34,583 nt of DNA, taken from positions 1 through 34,583 of the forward strand of contig CAMCNE010000014.1 in NCBI GenBank assembly GCA_945875935.1, in the 5' to 3' direction. This document shows, piece by piece, positions 25,226 to 33,300 of this stretch. This DNA is from Bordetella parapertussis. Its GTDB lineage: Bacteria > Pseudomonadota > Gammaproteobacteria > Burkholderiales > Burkholderiaceae_C. The position numbers and the translations under genes are program-made. Each line of letters opens with the position of its first letter. Within the stretch, counting starts at the first letter, position 1. The notes below the pieces were generated by a model, which saw nothing but the letters and a program-made list of their open reading frames with translations, did not search any database and was not told where the DNA came from.

Positions 25226-25948
25226 TCACGGCTTGGCGATCCAGCACAGCACGTGCGTGCGCAGCCACGGCAGCGCGTTGAACAGGCCGTAGGCCGCAGG
25301 ATGCACGCGGCACACGAGGCGGCTGATGGGCGGCGCCAGCGTGACGCGGCGCGTGGTGATGTGGCCCTGCGGGAACAGCTCGCGCACCCGTGCAAGCGGC
25401 ACGCCGCGCACGTCGGGGTTGCGCGGGTTGTTGACTGTGAAGTCGTACCAGAGAACCGCGCCGCCGGGCTTCGTCCAGCACCACATCGCATCGGCCAGCC
25501 GCTGCTGAAAGGCATCGTCGAGCAGCGAGCTGAACACCGTGGACTGCATCACCACATCCTGACTGGCCGGCTCGATGGCGGAGTGCAGCGCATCGCCTTC
25601 GATCAGCGTGGTGGCGGCGGGAAGCGCCAAGCGCGCTTGCGCCAGACGCTCGGGCAACAGCTCGATGCCGCTGAGGTGCTCGGCCGCGCAGCCCAGCCGC
25701 AGCCATTCAAGCAGATTGCCGCCGCTGCCACAGCCGACTTCGAGCACCCGGCGCTGCGACAGGTCGCCCCAGCCCTGAGCGGCCAGCAACTCGAGCAGCG
25801 CGCGCTCGCGCTCGAACCGGGCGCACCACACCGAGGGCTCGAGCGGGTGGTAGCGCCGGTCGGAGGCCTGGCGGCGGGCGTAGCGTTCACGCACGGCCTC
25901 GACTTCGTCTGCGCTGCCAGGGGCCGGGGTGTCGGGCCGGTCGCTCAT
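25226..25948 (-). CDS. Class I SAM-dependent methyltransferase of the glycan locus
   Basis: 240 residues from the ATG at 25948. The SAM-binding motif I is VLEVGCGSGGNLL (68-80), followed by GIELLPERLAQAR (motif II acidic residue), IEGDAL, and VVMQSTVFSSLLDD. The C-terminal part carries WYDFTVNNPRNPDVRGVP and a Trp/Leu-rich end. Its start overlaps the stop of the upstream glycosyltransferase as ATGA, so it is part of the polysaccharide operon and probably methylates a sugar or chain end. The acceptor is unknown. Confidence 0.85.
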   Translation of the reverse strand: MSDRPDTPAPGSADEVEAVRERYARRQASDRRYHPLEPSVWCARFERERALLELLAAQGWGDLSQRRVLEVGCGSGGNLLEWLRLGCAAEHLSGIELLPERLAQARLALPAATTLIEGDALHSAIEPASQDVVMQSTVFSSLLDDAFQQRLADAMWCWTKPGGAVLWYDFTVNNPRNPDVRGVPLARVRELFPQGHITTRRVTLAPPISRLVCRVHPAAYGLFNALPWLRTHVLCWIAKP

Positions 25949-26967
25949 CGCGTGAGCCTTGCGAAACTGTCGCGCCCGCGCCCGTGCCGCCAGGCGTCCC
26001 ACACACCAATCAGCGTGCCCACGCCGTAGCCGATCTGCTGCGCGGCCACCACCAGCGGCAGCCGCCACAGCAAGGCCCATGACGACGCACTGGCCACCGC
26101 CAGCGACAGGCCGGTCAGCACCAGCGCATACACACCCAGCAGCACGAGCAGCGGCGCCATACCGGCACCGGCCAGCGCGAGCAGCGTGGTCAACGCGAGC
26201 GCGGCGACAAACAGCCCCGGCACCCGATGCCGCCAGGCCGCAGCCTGGCCGTGCTTTTTCATCACGAAGGGCTTCCAGTAGCCGTACTGCAGCCACTGCC
26301 GCCACAGCGCGGCCAGCGAATCGCGCGGGCTGTACACCGAACGGATGGCCGGGCTTTGCCAGATGCGACCGCCACCCCGCACGATGCGCAGGTTGTGCTC
26401 GTCGTCCTGGTTGCGCACCAGGGCTTCGTCAAAGCCGCCGAAGCGCTCGAAGGTCGCGCGCGGCCAGCAGCCCAGATAGACAGTGTCGACCTCGCCTTCG
26501 TAGACCAGCGAACGCGAGCGCGCACCGCCGGCCACCCAGCGCGACTGAAAGGCCGCAGCGATCGCGCCCGGCCAGCCGTCGCGTCCTTCGGCGCGCCACG
26601 GGCCGCCCACGTTGTCGGCGCCGCTGCGCTCGAGCGCGTGCAGGCACTGCGCCACGTAGTCGACCGCGTAGCGGGTGTGCACGTCCATGCGAACGATGAC
26701 ATCGCCGCTGGCGGCCGCGATCGCCCGATTGAGGCCGCTCGACACGATGCGCTGCGGGTTGTCGACGAGCTTGAGGCGCGGCTCGGTCTGCGCCAAGGGC
26801 TGCAGCCGCTCGAGCGTGCCGTCGTCACTTGCGCCATCGGCGACGATCAGCTGCAGCTGCCAGCCCTCAGGCAGCTGCTGAGCCAGCGCATCGGCGCAAA
26901 ACGCCTCGATGTGATCGCGCTCGTTGCGGCACGGCACCACCAGGCTCACGATGTGATCGTTCGGCAT
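25945..26967 (-). CDS. Family 2 glycosyltransferase, ExoA-like, membrane-anchored
   Basis: 340 residues. The N-terminal GT-A domain has VSLVVPCRNERDHIEAF, IVADGASDDGT, and MDVHTRYAVDYVAQC in the DxD position, then GGFDEALVRNQDDEHNLRI. Two to three hydrophobic helices follow (about 245-320). This layout resembles ExoA of succinoglycan synthesis and related exopolysaccharide transferases, which act at the cytoplasmic face of the inner membrane. The ATG at 26967 overlaps the upstream gene's stop by one base (TGATG); a GTG one codon earlier is also possible. Sugar donor unknown. Confidence 0.88.
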   Translation of the reverse strand: MPNDHIVSLVVPCRNERDHIEAFCADALAQQLPEGWQLQLIVADGASDDGTLERLQPLAQTEPRLKLVDNPQRIVSSGLNRAIAAASGDVIVRMDVHTRYAVDYVAQCLHALERSGADNVGGPWRAEGRDGWPGAIAAAFQSRWVAGGARSRSLVYEGEVDTVYLGCWPRATFERFGGFDEALVRNQDDEHNLRIVRGGGRIWQSPAIRSVYSPRDSLAALWRQWLQYGYWKPFVMKKHGQAAAWRHRVPGLFVAALALTTLLALAGAGMAPLLVLLGVYALVLTGLSLAVASASSWALLWRLPLVVAAQQIGYGVGTLIGVWDAWRHGRGRDSFARLTR

Positions 26968-28058
26968 CACGTCTGCCTCGATGCGGCGCCCGACGCCAGC
27001 AGCGTGCGGTAGAGACCGGCCATCGCATCCATCTGCGCGGCACGCTGGCCCTCGCGCGTGATGCGCCCGAGGTTGACCGCGCCGAGTTGCTGCGCACGCG
27101 CATCGTCTTGCAGCAAGGTTTGCAGCGCGCGCGCCAAAGCGGTGGCGTCACCAGCGCTCACCAGCAGGTCGTCGACATCCTCGTCACCGCACAGCCACTC
27201 GCGATTGGCCGGCAGATCGCTGGCCACCACGGCCAGGCCGCAGGCCATGCTTTCGAGCAGCGCCACCGAGGTCGCATCGCTCGCCGGCACCGACACCGAC
27301 ACCTTGCAGCGCGACAGCACGGCCAGCATGCCGGCGTCGTCCACGCGGCCATGGAACGTGACCCGATCGGTCAGACCGAGCGAGCGCACCTGCTCACGCA
27401 ACGCGGCCTCGCCGCTGCCGCCTCCCAGCAGGTGCAGATGCACCGGCGCGTCGGGCAAGCACTCGCGCAGCAGACCCACGGCGCCGACCAGCGTGTCGAT
27501 GCGGTAGTTGGGCTCCCACGAGCGCAGGCTGGCGATGTCGAACGCCGCCTTGTCGGCCCACGGCGCGGGACGGAACTTGGCCGTGTCGGCACCCCAGTGG
27601 ATGCAATGCAGCGGCGCGCGCGGGTGATAGGCCTGCGCGGCGGCGACCAGATCGAGCGAGTCGCCGGTGATCAGATCCGCGCGGCGCAGCGTCCAGCCGG
27701 TGAGCCAGCGCATGAGCGTGCTGTGGCGCGGCGTGAGCAGCAAGTCGCTGCCCCAGGCCGTCATCACCAGCGGATGGCGTGCGCAGCGCGCGGCCAGATA
27801 GCCGTAGCTGCTGATGTAGTGCGCATGCACGATGTCAGGCGCGAGCCGCTCGACGAAGCGGCGCGCCTCGCCCACGCGGCGCAGCCAGTCGACTGAGCGG
27901 CGCACCGGCGACATCACGCATTGCTCGACACCTTCGATCGGCTGCGGTCGTGCGGTGACCACCGAGACGCGAAAGCCGCGCGCGATCATCTCGCGCGCCC
28001 AGCGCTGCAGGTGCACGCTGTTGGCGTCGCCGAGCAGGCACAGGTGGGGCTGGCTCAC
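26967..28058 (-). CDS. Family 4 (GT-B) glycosyltransferase
   Basis: 363 residues if started at GTG 28058 (MSQPHLCLLGDANSVHLQRW), which overlaps the stop of the upstream acyltransferase as GTGA; the longer open frame to 28103 is not conserved. N-terminal Rossmann half with DIVHAHYISSYGYLAA and VMTAWGSDLLLTPR; C-terminal half with HLLGGGSGEAALREQVRSLG, VTFHGRV, and the donor-binding segment SVPASDATSVALLESMACGLAVVASDLPANREW (in pieces). Typical of GT4 enzymes of O-antigen loci. It may add rhamnose or another sugar, but the sequence alone does not say. Confidence 0.88.
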   Translation of the reverse strand: MSQPHLCLLGDANSVHLQRWAREMIARGFRVSVVTARPQPIEGVEQCVMSPVRRSVDWLRRVGEARRFVERLAPDIVHAHYISSYGYLAARCARHPLVMTAWGSDLLLTPRHSTLMRWLTGWTLRRADLITGDSLDLVAAAQAYHPRAPLHCIHWGADTAKFRPAPWADKAAFDIASLRSWEPNYRIDTLVGAVGLLRECLPDAPVHLHLLGGGSGEAALREQVRSLGLTDRVTFHGRVDDAGMLAVLSRCKVSVSVPASDATSVALLESMACGLAVVASDLPANREWLCGDEDVDDLLVSAGDATALARALQTLLQDDARAQQLGAVNLGRITREGQRAAQMDAMAGLYRTLLASGAASRQT

Positions 28059-28681
28059 GGCTTGCGCGCCTGCGCTGCGGACGTGGACGCGGCCGCCACC
28101 CAAGCGTCGTGGTGCTCGCGCAGCTCGGGGTGCCGCTGCAGCCAGGGCTCATCGATCTCGCGCGTGTCGCCCACCACCTGCGCCGGGTTGCCGGCCAGAA
28201 AGGCGAAGTCCGCAAACTCGCCCTTGACCACCGACTGCGCTGCCACCAGGCTGCCGCGCCCGATCACCGCGCCGGGCAGCACCACGCAGTGCGTGCCCAC
28301 AAAGCTGTACGCGCCGATGCGCACCGGCGCTTCGAAGTACGCCTGCTTGTGGTCGGTGCGGGCGTATTCGCGGCCGTACAAGCGGATGGCCACGTGGCTC
28401 GAGTGCGTGTAGATGCCGCTGAAGCCGGCGATCTGGGAGCCCTCGCCGATGCTCAATCCGCCCGATGCATCGAGCACGCTGAAGTGGCCGATGTAGACGT
28501 GATCGCCGATGTCCAGCCGCTCGGGCGAGACGATCTGGCTGTGGTTGCTGATGCGGGTGTTGGGCAGGTAGACACCATCGGCGCGCACGTAGCCCCACAC
28601 CGTGCGCGGACCCGACAGCCGCGACAGCAGCACCTTCAGCGGCTGCCAGATGCGGCGAAACAGCGATGCGCAAGTCGTCAT
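28055..28681 (-). CDS. Left-handed beta-helix acyltransferase, WcaF/LbH family
   Basis: 208 residues from the ATG at 28681, whose ribosome site (TGAGG) includes the stop of the flippase gene. Hexapeptide repeats are seen in LDIGDHVYIGHFSVLD, LSIGEGSQIAGFSGIYT and VRIGAYSFVGTHCVVLPGAVIGRGSLV (in pieces), with the His-containing loop ending THSSHVAIRLYG and the acyl-CoA site LAGNPAQVVG near 170. These are the marks of xenobiotic/sugar O- or N-acetyltransferases of polysaccharide loci. It overlaps the next gene as GTGA. Acceptor sugar unknown. Confidence 0.86.
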   Translation of the reverse strand: MTTCASLFRRIWQPLKVLLSRLSGPRTVWGYVRADGVYLPNTRISNHSQIVSPERLDIGDHVYIGHFSVLDASGGLSIGEGSQIAGFSGIYTHSSHVAIRLYGREYARTDHKQAYFEAPVRIGAYSFVGTHCVVLPGAVIGRGSLVAAQSVVKGEFADFAFLAGNPAQVVGDTREIDEPWLQRHPELREHHDAWVAAASTSAAQARKP

Positions 28682-28685
28682 GGCC

Positions 28686-29948
28686 TCAGGTCGGATTCGT
28701 GGATGCGTTGGGCTCGGGCTCAGGCAGCGGCCAGCGAGCCAGCGACCAGAAGTAGAACCCGAAATACGGCAGCATCGCCGCCGACACCGCCCAGGCGGCG
28801 CCCTGCAAACCACCGAAGTGCAGCCCGACAGCCACCGCCGCCAGAAACACCACCTGGCCGACCAGCGCCAGCCGCAGCGCCCAGCCCTGGGCTTTCCAGG
28901 CCAGCGTGACCACGGCCAGCGGTGACGCCACGAAGTGCATGGCGATGTAGGGTGCCAGTGCTCGCGAGAGCTCGCCCGCCTCGCGCCACGGCTCGCCGAA
29001 CAGCGCCGCAAACAGCGCGGGCCCGGCCACCATCAGCAGCACGGCCAGTGCCGTGCCGATCAGCAGCAGCATGGCCATCACCTGCCGCACGGCGCGGCGC
29101 GATTCGGCAGGCCCGCTGCTCGCAAGCCGGGGGTAGAGCACCTGCGACACCGCCCCGCCCACCAGCGTGGCCGGTGCCTTCAGGCAGCGCATGGCCAGAC
29201 CCCAGAACCCGACAGCCGCATCGCCCGACCACCAGGTCAGCAGCAGCACGGTGAGCGTGTCTTGCAGCGCGCCATTGAAGGCGTGCGGCGCATTGAGCAA
29301 CGGAAAGCTGCGGTGCTCGCGCGCGGCCGCCAGCCACTCGGCGCGCGGCAAGCGCCACAGCGATCGCCAGCCGCCGTCGGGCGCCGGCCGATGCAAGAAG
29401 GCGAGCGTGGCCACGTTGGCCAGCACCGGCGCGGCGATCAGGCCTTGTCCGCCGAGCACCGCCGCTGGCGCGCTCAGCCCGGCTGCCGCCTGTGCCAACG
29501 CCGCGCCTCCGTACTGCGTCACGCGCGCCCCTGCGAGAGCACCAAAGCGCTGGGCCCGGGTGGCCCACATCGTCAGGCATTGGGCCGCCCCGGCAGTCGC
29601 CACCACCGCAGGCAGCCACAGCCAACCCGACGCTGGCTGGCCCCAGCTCAGCGCCCAAGCCACGGGCACGCACAGCAGGCTCACCACCAGCAACACCCGC
29701 AGGCACAAGGCAAGCAGCGCTCGCGCGCGCTGAGCGTCGGCTTCGAGCGGCAGCGCGTACTCATAGCGAGCGCAGGCGATCACGCCCACATTGACCGCCA
29801 CCGCCGCGATCAGCGTGTAGTGGCCGAACTGGTCGGGCGTGTACAGGCGCGTGAGCAGCGGCGCGAGCAGCAGCGGCAGGACCTGGGCCAGCGCGCCACC
29901 GGCCAGCAGCGTCAATGTCGGCTTGAAGATCCCGGTGTCAGGCGCCAC
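28686..29948 (-). CDS. Wzx-type polysaccharide repeat-unit flippase
   Basis: 420 residues, almost all hydrophobic, with about 12 predicted helices and the family start FKPTLTLLAGGALAQVLPLLLAP followed by LTRLYTPDQFGHYTLI (split here), which is the common Wzx/RfbX pattern. It would move lipid-linked repeat units across the inner membrane. The start is GTG at 29948, 6 bases after the upstream acyltransferase stop. It is the only transporter in the locus; no ABC-2 wzm/wzt pair is present, so a Wzx/Wzy route is likely although no Wzy is in the window. Confidence 0.9.
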   Translation of the reverse strand: MAPDTGIFKPTLTLLAGGALAQVLPLLLAPLLTRLYTPDQFGHYTLIAAVAVNVGVIACARYEYALPLEADAQRARALLALCLRVLLVVSLLCVPVAWALSWGQPASGWLWLPAVVATAGAAQCLTMWATRAQRFGALAGARVTQYGGAALAQAAAGLSAPAAVLGGQGLIAAPVLANVATLAFLHRPAPDGGWRSLWRLPRAEWLAAAREHRSFPLLNAPHAFNGALQDTLTVLLLTWWSGDAAVGFWGLAMRCLKAPATLVGGAVSQVLYPRLASSGPAESRRAVRQVMAMLLLIGTALAVLLMVAGPALFAALFGEPWREAGELSRALAPYIAMHFVASPLAVVTLAWKAQGWALRLALVGQVVFLAAVAVGLHFGGLQGAAWAVSAAMLPYFGFYFWSLARWPLPEPEPNASTNPT

Positions 29949-29954
29949 GGCAAC

Positions 29955-30539
29955 TCAAGCCGTGATCTCGCTGGCCAGAGCGCACACCCCATCGCGCAAC
30001 ACGTAGCGCTCGCCGCTCACCGAGCACAACGCCTCGCCCTGCCCCTTGATCGGCAGCGTGAGCGGCTCGCCCTGACGGCTGACCCAGCCGATCTGCCGCG
30101 CCGGCACGCCCACCACCAGCGCGAAGTCGGGCACATCGCGGCTGACCACCGCACCCGCGCCCACGAAGGCATGGCGCCCGACGGTGGTGCCGCACAGCAC
30201 GGTGCTGTTAGCACCCAGCGTGGCGCCGTGGCGGATCAATGTCGTGCGCATGTCAGGCCGCTGCTCTGAGGTGGCACGGGGGTTGAAGACGTTGGTGAAG
30301 ACCACGCTCGGCCCGCAAAAGACCTCGTCTTCTAGCGTCACCGTGTCGTGCATCGACACATTGTTCTGGATGCGGACGCGTTGGCCGATGCGCACGCGGT
30401 CCCCGATGTAGACGCCCTGGCCCACCGAGCAATCGCTGCCGATGCGCGCACCCGAACAGACCCGAGCGAAGTGCAAGACCTGGGTACCAGCGCCCAGTTG
30501 CGCACCATCGTCGATGACGGCCGTTGGATGAATTTGCAT
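29955..30539 (-). CDS. Nucleotide-sugar N-acetyltransferase, WlbB/WbpD-like
   Basis: 194 residues from the ATG at 30539 (MQIHPTAVIDDGAQLGAGTQ). Repeated hexapeptides form a left-handed beta-helix; QNNVSMHDTVTLEDEVFCG, SVVFTNVFNPRA, VGAGAVVSRDVPDFALVVG and VPARQIGWVS closely follow the WlbB/WbpD pattern, enzymes that acetylate the 3-amino group of a UDP-2,3-diamino-glucuronate. QdtC/FdtC-type dTDP-3-amino-sugar acetyltransferases are close relatives. Neither route's other enzymes are visible, so the substrate is open. A -10-like TAGAAT lies 7 bases before the ATG, which would make the transcript nearly leaderless. First gene of the minus arm. Confidence 0.87.
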   Translation of the reverse strand: MQIHPTAVIDDGAQLGAGTQVLHFARVCSGARIGSDCSVGQGVYIGDRVRIGQRVRIQNNVSMHDTVTLEDEVFCGPSVVFTNVFNPRATSEQRPDMRTTLIRHGATLGANSTVLCGTTVGRHAFVGAGAVVSRDVPDFALVVGVPARQIGWVSRQGEPLTLPIKGQGEALCSVSGERYVLRDGVCALASEITA

Positions 30540-30544
30540 GACTC

Positions 30545-30585
30545 GGATTCTAGGCACGGCACCCCCGGGTCGCCACCTAGAATCC
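30545..30585. promoter_or_regulatory. Divergent promoter region with 10-bp inverted repeat
   Basis: GGATTCTAGG (30545-30554) and CCTAGAATCC (30576-30585) are perfect inverted copies 21 bases apart. Each arm carries TAGAAT as a -10 box reading outward: minus toward the WlbB-like gene (TSS about 30540, ATG 30539), plus toward lysS (TSS about 30590, ATG 30611). No strong -35 boxes are seen. It may alternatively be an operator. Confidence 0.5.
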
Positions 30586-30610
30586 GGCACGCTTTCCCAA
30601 CGACCCGCTC

Positions 30611-32149
30611 ATGACCGCCCCCCACGCACCGCACCCCGCAGACTCCACCCCCAGCGCGGTCGACGAAAACCAGCTGATCACCGAACGCCGCGAAAAACTC
30701 GCTGCGATCCGACAGCGCGGCGTGGCCTTTCCAAACGACTTCAAGCCCGCGCACCGTGCGGCCGAACTCGTGGCGCTGCATGGCGAGCGCACGAACGAAG
30801 AGCTTGAGCCCTTGGGTGTGCCCGTGAGCGTGGGCGGGCGCATGATGCTCAAGCGGGTGATGGGCAAGGCGAGTTTTTGCACGCTGCAAGACGGCTCGCT
30901 GGGTGCTACCGGCGGGCGCATCCAGTTGTTCATCACCAAGGACGGCATCGGCGAGGACGGCTACGAGTTGTTCAAGCACCTCGACTTGGGCGACATCCTC
31001 GGAGCCGAAGGCACGCTGTTCAAGACCAAGACCGGCGAGCTGTCGGTGCGCGTGTCCAAGCTGCGCCTGCTGACCAAGAGCTTGCGCCCGCTGCCCGACA
31101 AGTTCCACGGCATGGCCGACCAGGAGCAGAAATACCGCCAGCGCTACGTCGACCTGATCACCGACGCCGAGGCGCGCATGCGCTTCACCGCGCGCAGCAA
31201 GGCGCTGTCGTCGATCCGACAGTTCATGGTCGACAACGGCTTCATGGAAGTCGAAACGCCCATGCTGCACCCCATTCCCGGCGGTGCCAACGCCAAGCCT
31301 TTCGTGACGCACCACAACGCGCTCGATCAGGAAATGTTCCTGCGCATCGCGCCCGAGCTGTACTTGAAGCGATTGATCGTGGGCGGCTTCGAGCGGGTGT
31401 TCGAGATCAACCGCAGCTTCCGCAACGAAGGCATCAGCGTTCGGCACAACCCCGAATTCACGATGATGGAGTTCTACGCCGCGTACTGGAACCACCACGA
31501 CCTGATGGACTACACCGAGCAGGTGCTGCGCCACGCGGCGCGCGGTGCCACCGGCTCGGCCACGCTCAGCTACGCCGGCAAGACGGTCGATCTCGAGCCC
31601 GCCTTCACCCGCATGACAGTGCGCGAGTCACTCGTCGCGCACGCCGGTCTGTCGGTGGCCGAAGCCGACGATGTGCAGGTGCTGCACGCCAAGCTGAAGT
31701 CACTCGGCGAGGAGCCACCCGCGCACTGGAAGCTGCCCGAGTTGCAGTTCGGCTTGTTCGAAGCAGCGGTCGAATCGCAGTTGTGGGCGCCCACCTTCAT
31801 CGTTGATTACCCGGTGGAAGTGAGCCCGCTGGCGCGCGCGTCCGACAGCAACCCGGCCATCACCGAGCGCTTCGAGCTGTTCATCACCGGGCGCGAATAC
31901 GCCAACGGCTTCAGCGAGCTCAACGACGCCGAAGACCAGGCCGCGCGCTTCCATGCCCAAGCCGCCAACAAGGACGCCGGCGATGAAGAGGCGATGTTCT
32001 ACGACGCCGATTTCATCCGCGCGCTCGAGTACGGCATGCCACCCACCGGCGGCTGCGGCATCGGTCTCGACCGGCTGATGATGCTGATCACCGACAGCCC
32101 GAGCATCCGCGACGTGATCCTGTTCCCGTCGCTGCGCAAAGAGGGCTGA
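30611..32149 (+). CDS. lysS: Lysyl-tRNA synthetase, class II
   Basis: Charges tRNA-Lys. The 512 residues contain an N-terminal OB-fold anticodon-binding domain (about 70-180, with SVGGRMMLKRVMGKASFCTL), then the class II core: motif 1 around RSKALSSIRQFMVDNGFMEVETP, motif 2 FERVFEINRSFRNEGISVRHNPEF (in pieces), and motif 3 GGCGIGLDRLMMLITDS near the end. Length is typical. There is no clear Shine-Dalgarno sequence. It is the first gene of the right-hand plus-strand group and divergent from the polysaccharide locus; 27 bases separate it from the ABC binding-protein gene, which may share its transcript. Confidence 0.98.
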   Translation: MTAPHAPHPADSTPSAVDENQLITERREKLAAIRQRGVAFPNDFKPAHRAAELVALHGERTNEELEPLGVPVSVGGRMMLKRVMGKASFCTLQDGSLGATGGRIQLFITKDGIGEDGYELFKHLDLGDILGAEGTLFKTKTGELSVRVSKLRLLTKSLRPLPDKFHGMADQEQKYRQRYVDLITDAEARMRFTARSKALSSIRQFMVDNGFMEVETPMLHPIPGGANAKPFVTHHNALDQEMFLRIAPELYLKRLIVGGFERVFEINRSFRNEGISVRHNPEFTMMEFYAAYWNHHDLMDYTEQVLRHAARGATGSATLSYAGKTVDLEPAFTRMTVRESLVAHAGLSVAEADDVQVLHAKLKSLGEEPPAHWKLPELQFGLFEAAVESQLWAPTFIVDYPVEVSPLARASDSNPAITERFELFITGREYANGFSELNDAEDQAARFHAQAANKDAGDEEAMFYDADFIRALEYGMPPTGGCGIGLDRLMMLITDSPSIRDVILFPSLRKEG

Positions 32150-32176
32150 AGCCAGCCGGCGCCGCACCATCCGCCC

Positions 32177-33280
32177 ATGAAAGCCCTCATCGCCTTTGTC
32201 AGACCGCTGCTGCTGGGCGTCGCGCTGATCGTGCTGGTCAGCGTCGGCCTGCTGGCACTCGACGACAGCGGACGCAAGTCGGCATCGGCCATGCCGCGAG
32301 TGGCCATCGTGCAGCACGTCTCGCAAGCCGTGATGGACGAGGCCGTTCGCGGCTACGTGCGAGGCATGGCCAGTCAGGGCTTTGTCGATGGCAAGACCGT
32401 CAGCTTGAAGTTCTACAACGCGCAAGGCGACCTGCCCACGGCCAACGACATCGCCAAGCAGGTCACCAATGGATCGTTCGATCTGGTGCTGTCCGCCAGC
32501 ACGGTGTCGCTGCAGGCGGTGGCCAATGCGAACAAGCAAACCAAGGTCAAGCATGTGTACGGCACGGTGGCCAATGCGGCTTCGTCGGGTGTGGGCGTGA
32601 GCGCCACCGATCCGCTCGATCACCCGCCTTACATGACCGGCATCAGCACCTTCTTTCCGGTGGCCGATGCATTGCGGCTGGCGCGCGAGATCAACCCCGG
32701 GCTGCGCCGCGTCGGCATGGTCTGGCACAGCGCCGAGATCAACTCGCAGCTCTACACCGCCGATGCGCGCAAGGCCTGTCAAGAGCTCGGCATCGAACTG
32801 CTCGAGGCCGACGCCGAGAACTCATCGGCCGTGGGCATGGCCGCCAAGTCGCTGATCGCCCGCGGCATCGATGCTTTCCTGATCACCGGGGACCAGGTGG
32901 TGCTGGTGGCCATAGACACCATGGTGTCGGTGGCCCGGGCCGATCGCATTCCGGTGTTCACCATCATCCCGCCGAACGTGCGCAAGGGCACGCTGTTCGA
33001 TCTGGGCGCCAATTTTTCCGAGGTAGGCCATGACGTCGGCGTGCTCGCTGGCCAGGTGCTCGCCGGAGCCGACATCGCCAAGACCCCGGTGTCCAACCAT
33101 GTGCCCGAGACACTGTCGCTCAACCTCACCGCCTTGAAGGGTCTGCGCGGCAACTGGCAGATCTCGCCCGAGTTGCTCGCACGCGCCGATCGGTGGATAG
33201 ACGATGCCGGCGAGCACAGCAAGGGTGGCGCGCTCGCCGCGCCGGCCGCCAGCGCGGCGGCCCCTGCGGCCAGCCGCTGA
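32177..33280 (+). CDS. ABC transporter substrate-binding protein, TrpX type
   Basis: 367 residues of the ABC_sub_bind (TrpX-like) family: VAIVQHVSQAVMDEAVRGYV, LPTANDIAKQV, DLVLSASTVSLQAVANAN, TGISTFFPVADALRLAREI, RRVGMVWHSAEINSQ, and DLGANFSEVGHDVGVLAGQVLAGAD (in pieces). The N-terminus has a hydrophobic segment at about 8-28 and no lipobox Cys; cleavage near SASA/MPR or retention as an anchor are both possible. The C-terminus is a short Ala-rich tail. Members bind amino acids such as tryptophan, but the ligand here is unknown. It is followed by a STAS gene and then the likely permease. Confidence 0.88.
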   Translation: MKALIAFVRPLLLGVALIVLVSVGLLALDDSGRKSASAMPRVAIVQHVSQAVMDEAVRGYVRGMASQGFVDGKTVSLKFYNAQGDLPTANDIAKQVTNGSFDLVLSASTVSLQAVANANKQTKVKHVYGTVANAASSGVGVSATDPLDHPPYMTGISTFFPVADALRLAREINPGLRRVGMVWHSAEINSQLYTADARKACQELGIELLEADAENSSAVGMAAKSLIARGIDAFLITGDQVVLVAIDTMVSVARADRIPVFTIIPPNVRKGTLFDLGANFSEVGHDVGVLAGQVLAGADIAKTPVSNHVPETLSLNLTALKGLRGNWQISPELLARADRWIDDAGEHSKGGALAAPAASAAAPAASR

Positions 33281-33300
33281 ACCTCGGGCACCCACAGACC

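Noticed and set aside
28935..30269. 444-codon open frame on the plus strand
   Set aside because: Antisense to the flippase and WlbB-like genes; low-complexity Arg/His/Gln composition.
16225..30539. Polysaccharide locus as recently transferred low-GC DNA
   Set aside because: By eye the region is as GC-rich as, or richer than, the housekeeping flanks, and no insertion sequences or attachment repeats were seen; composition was not computed.
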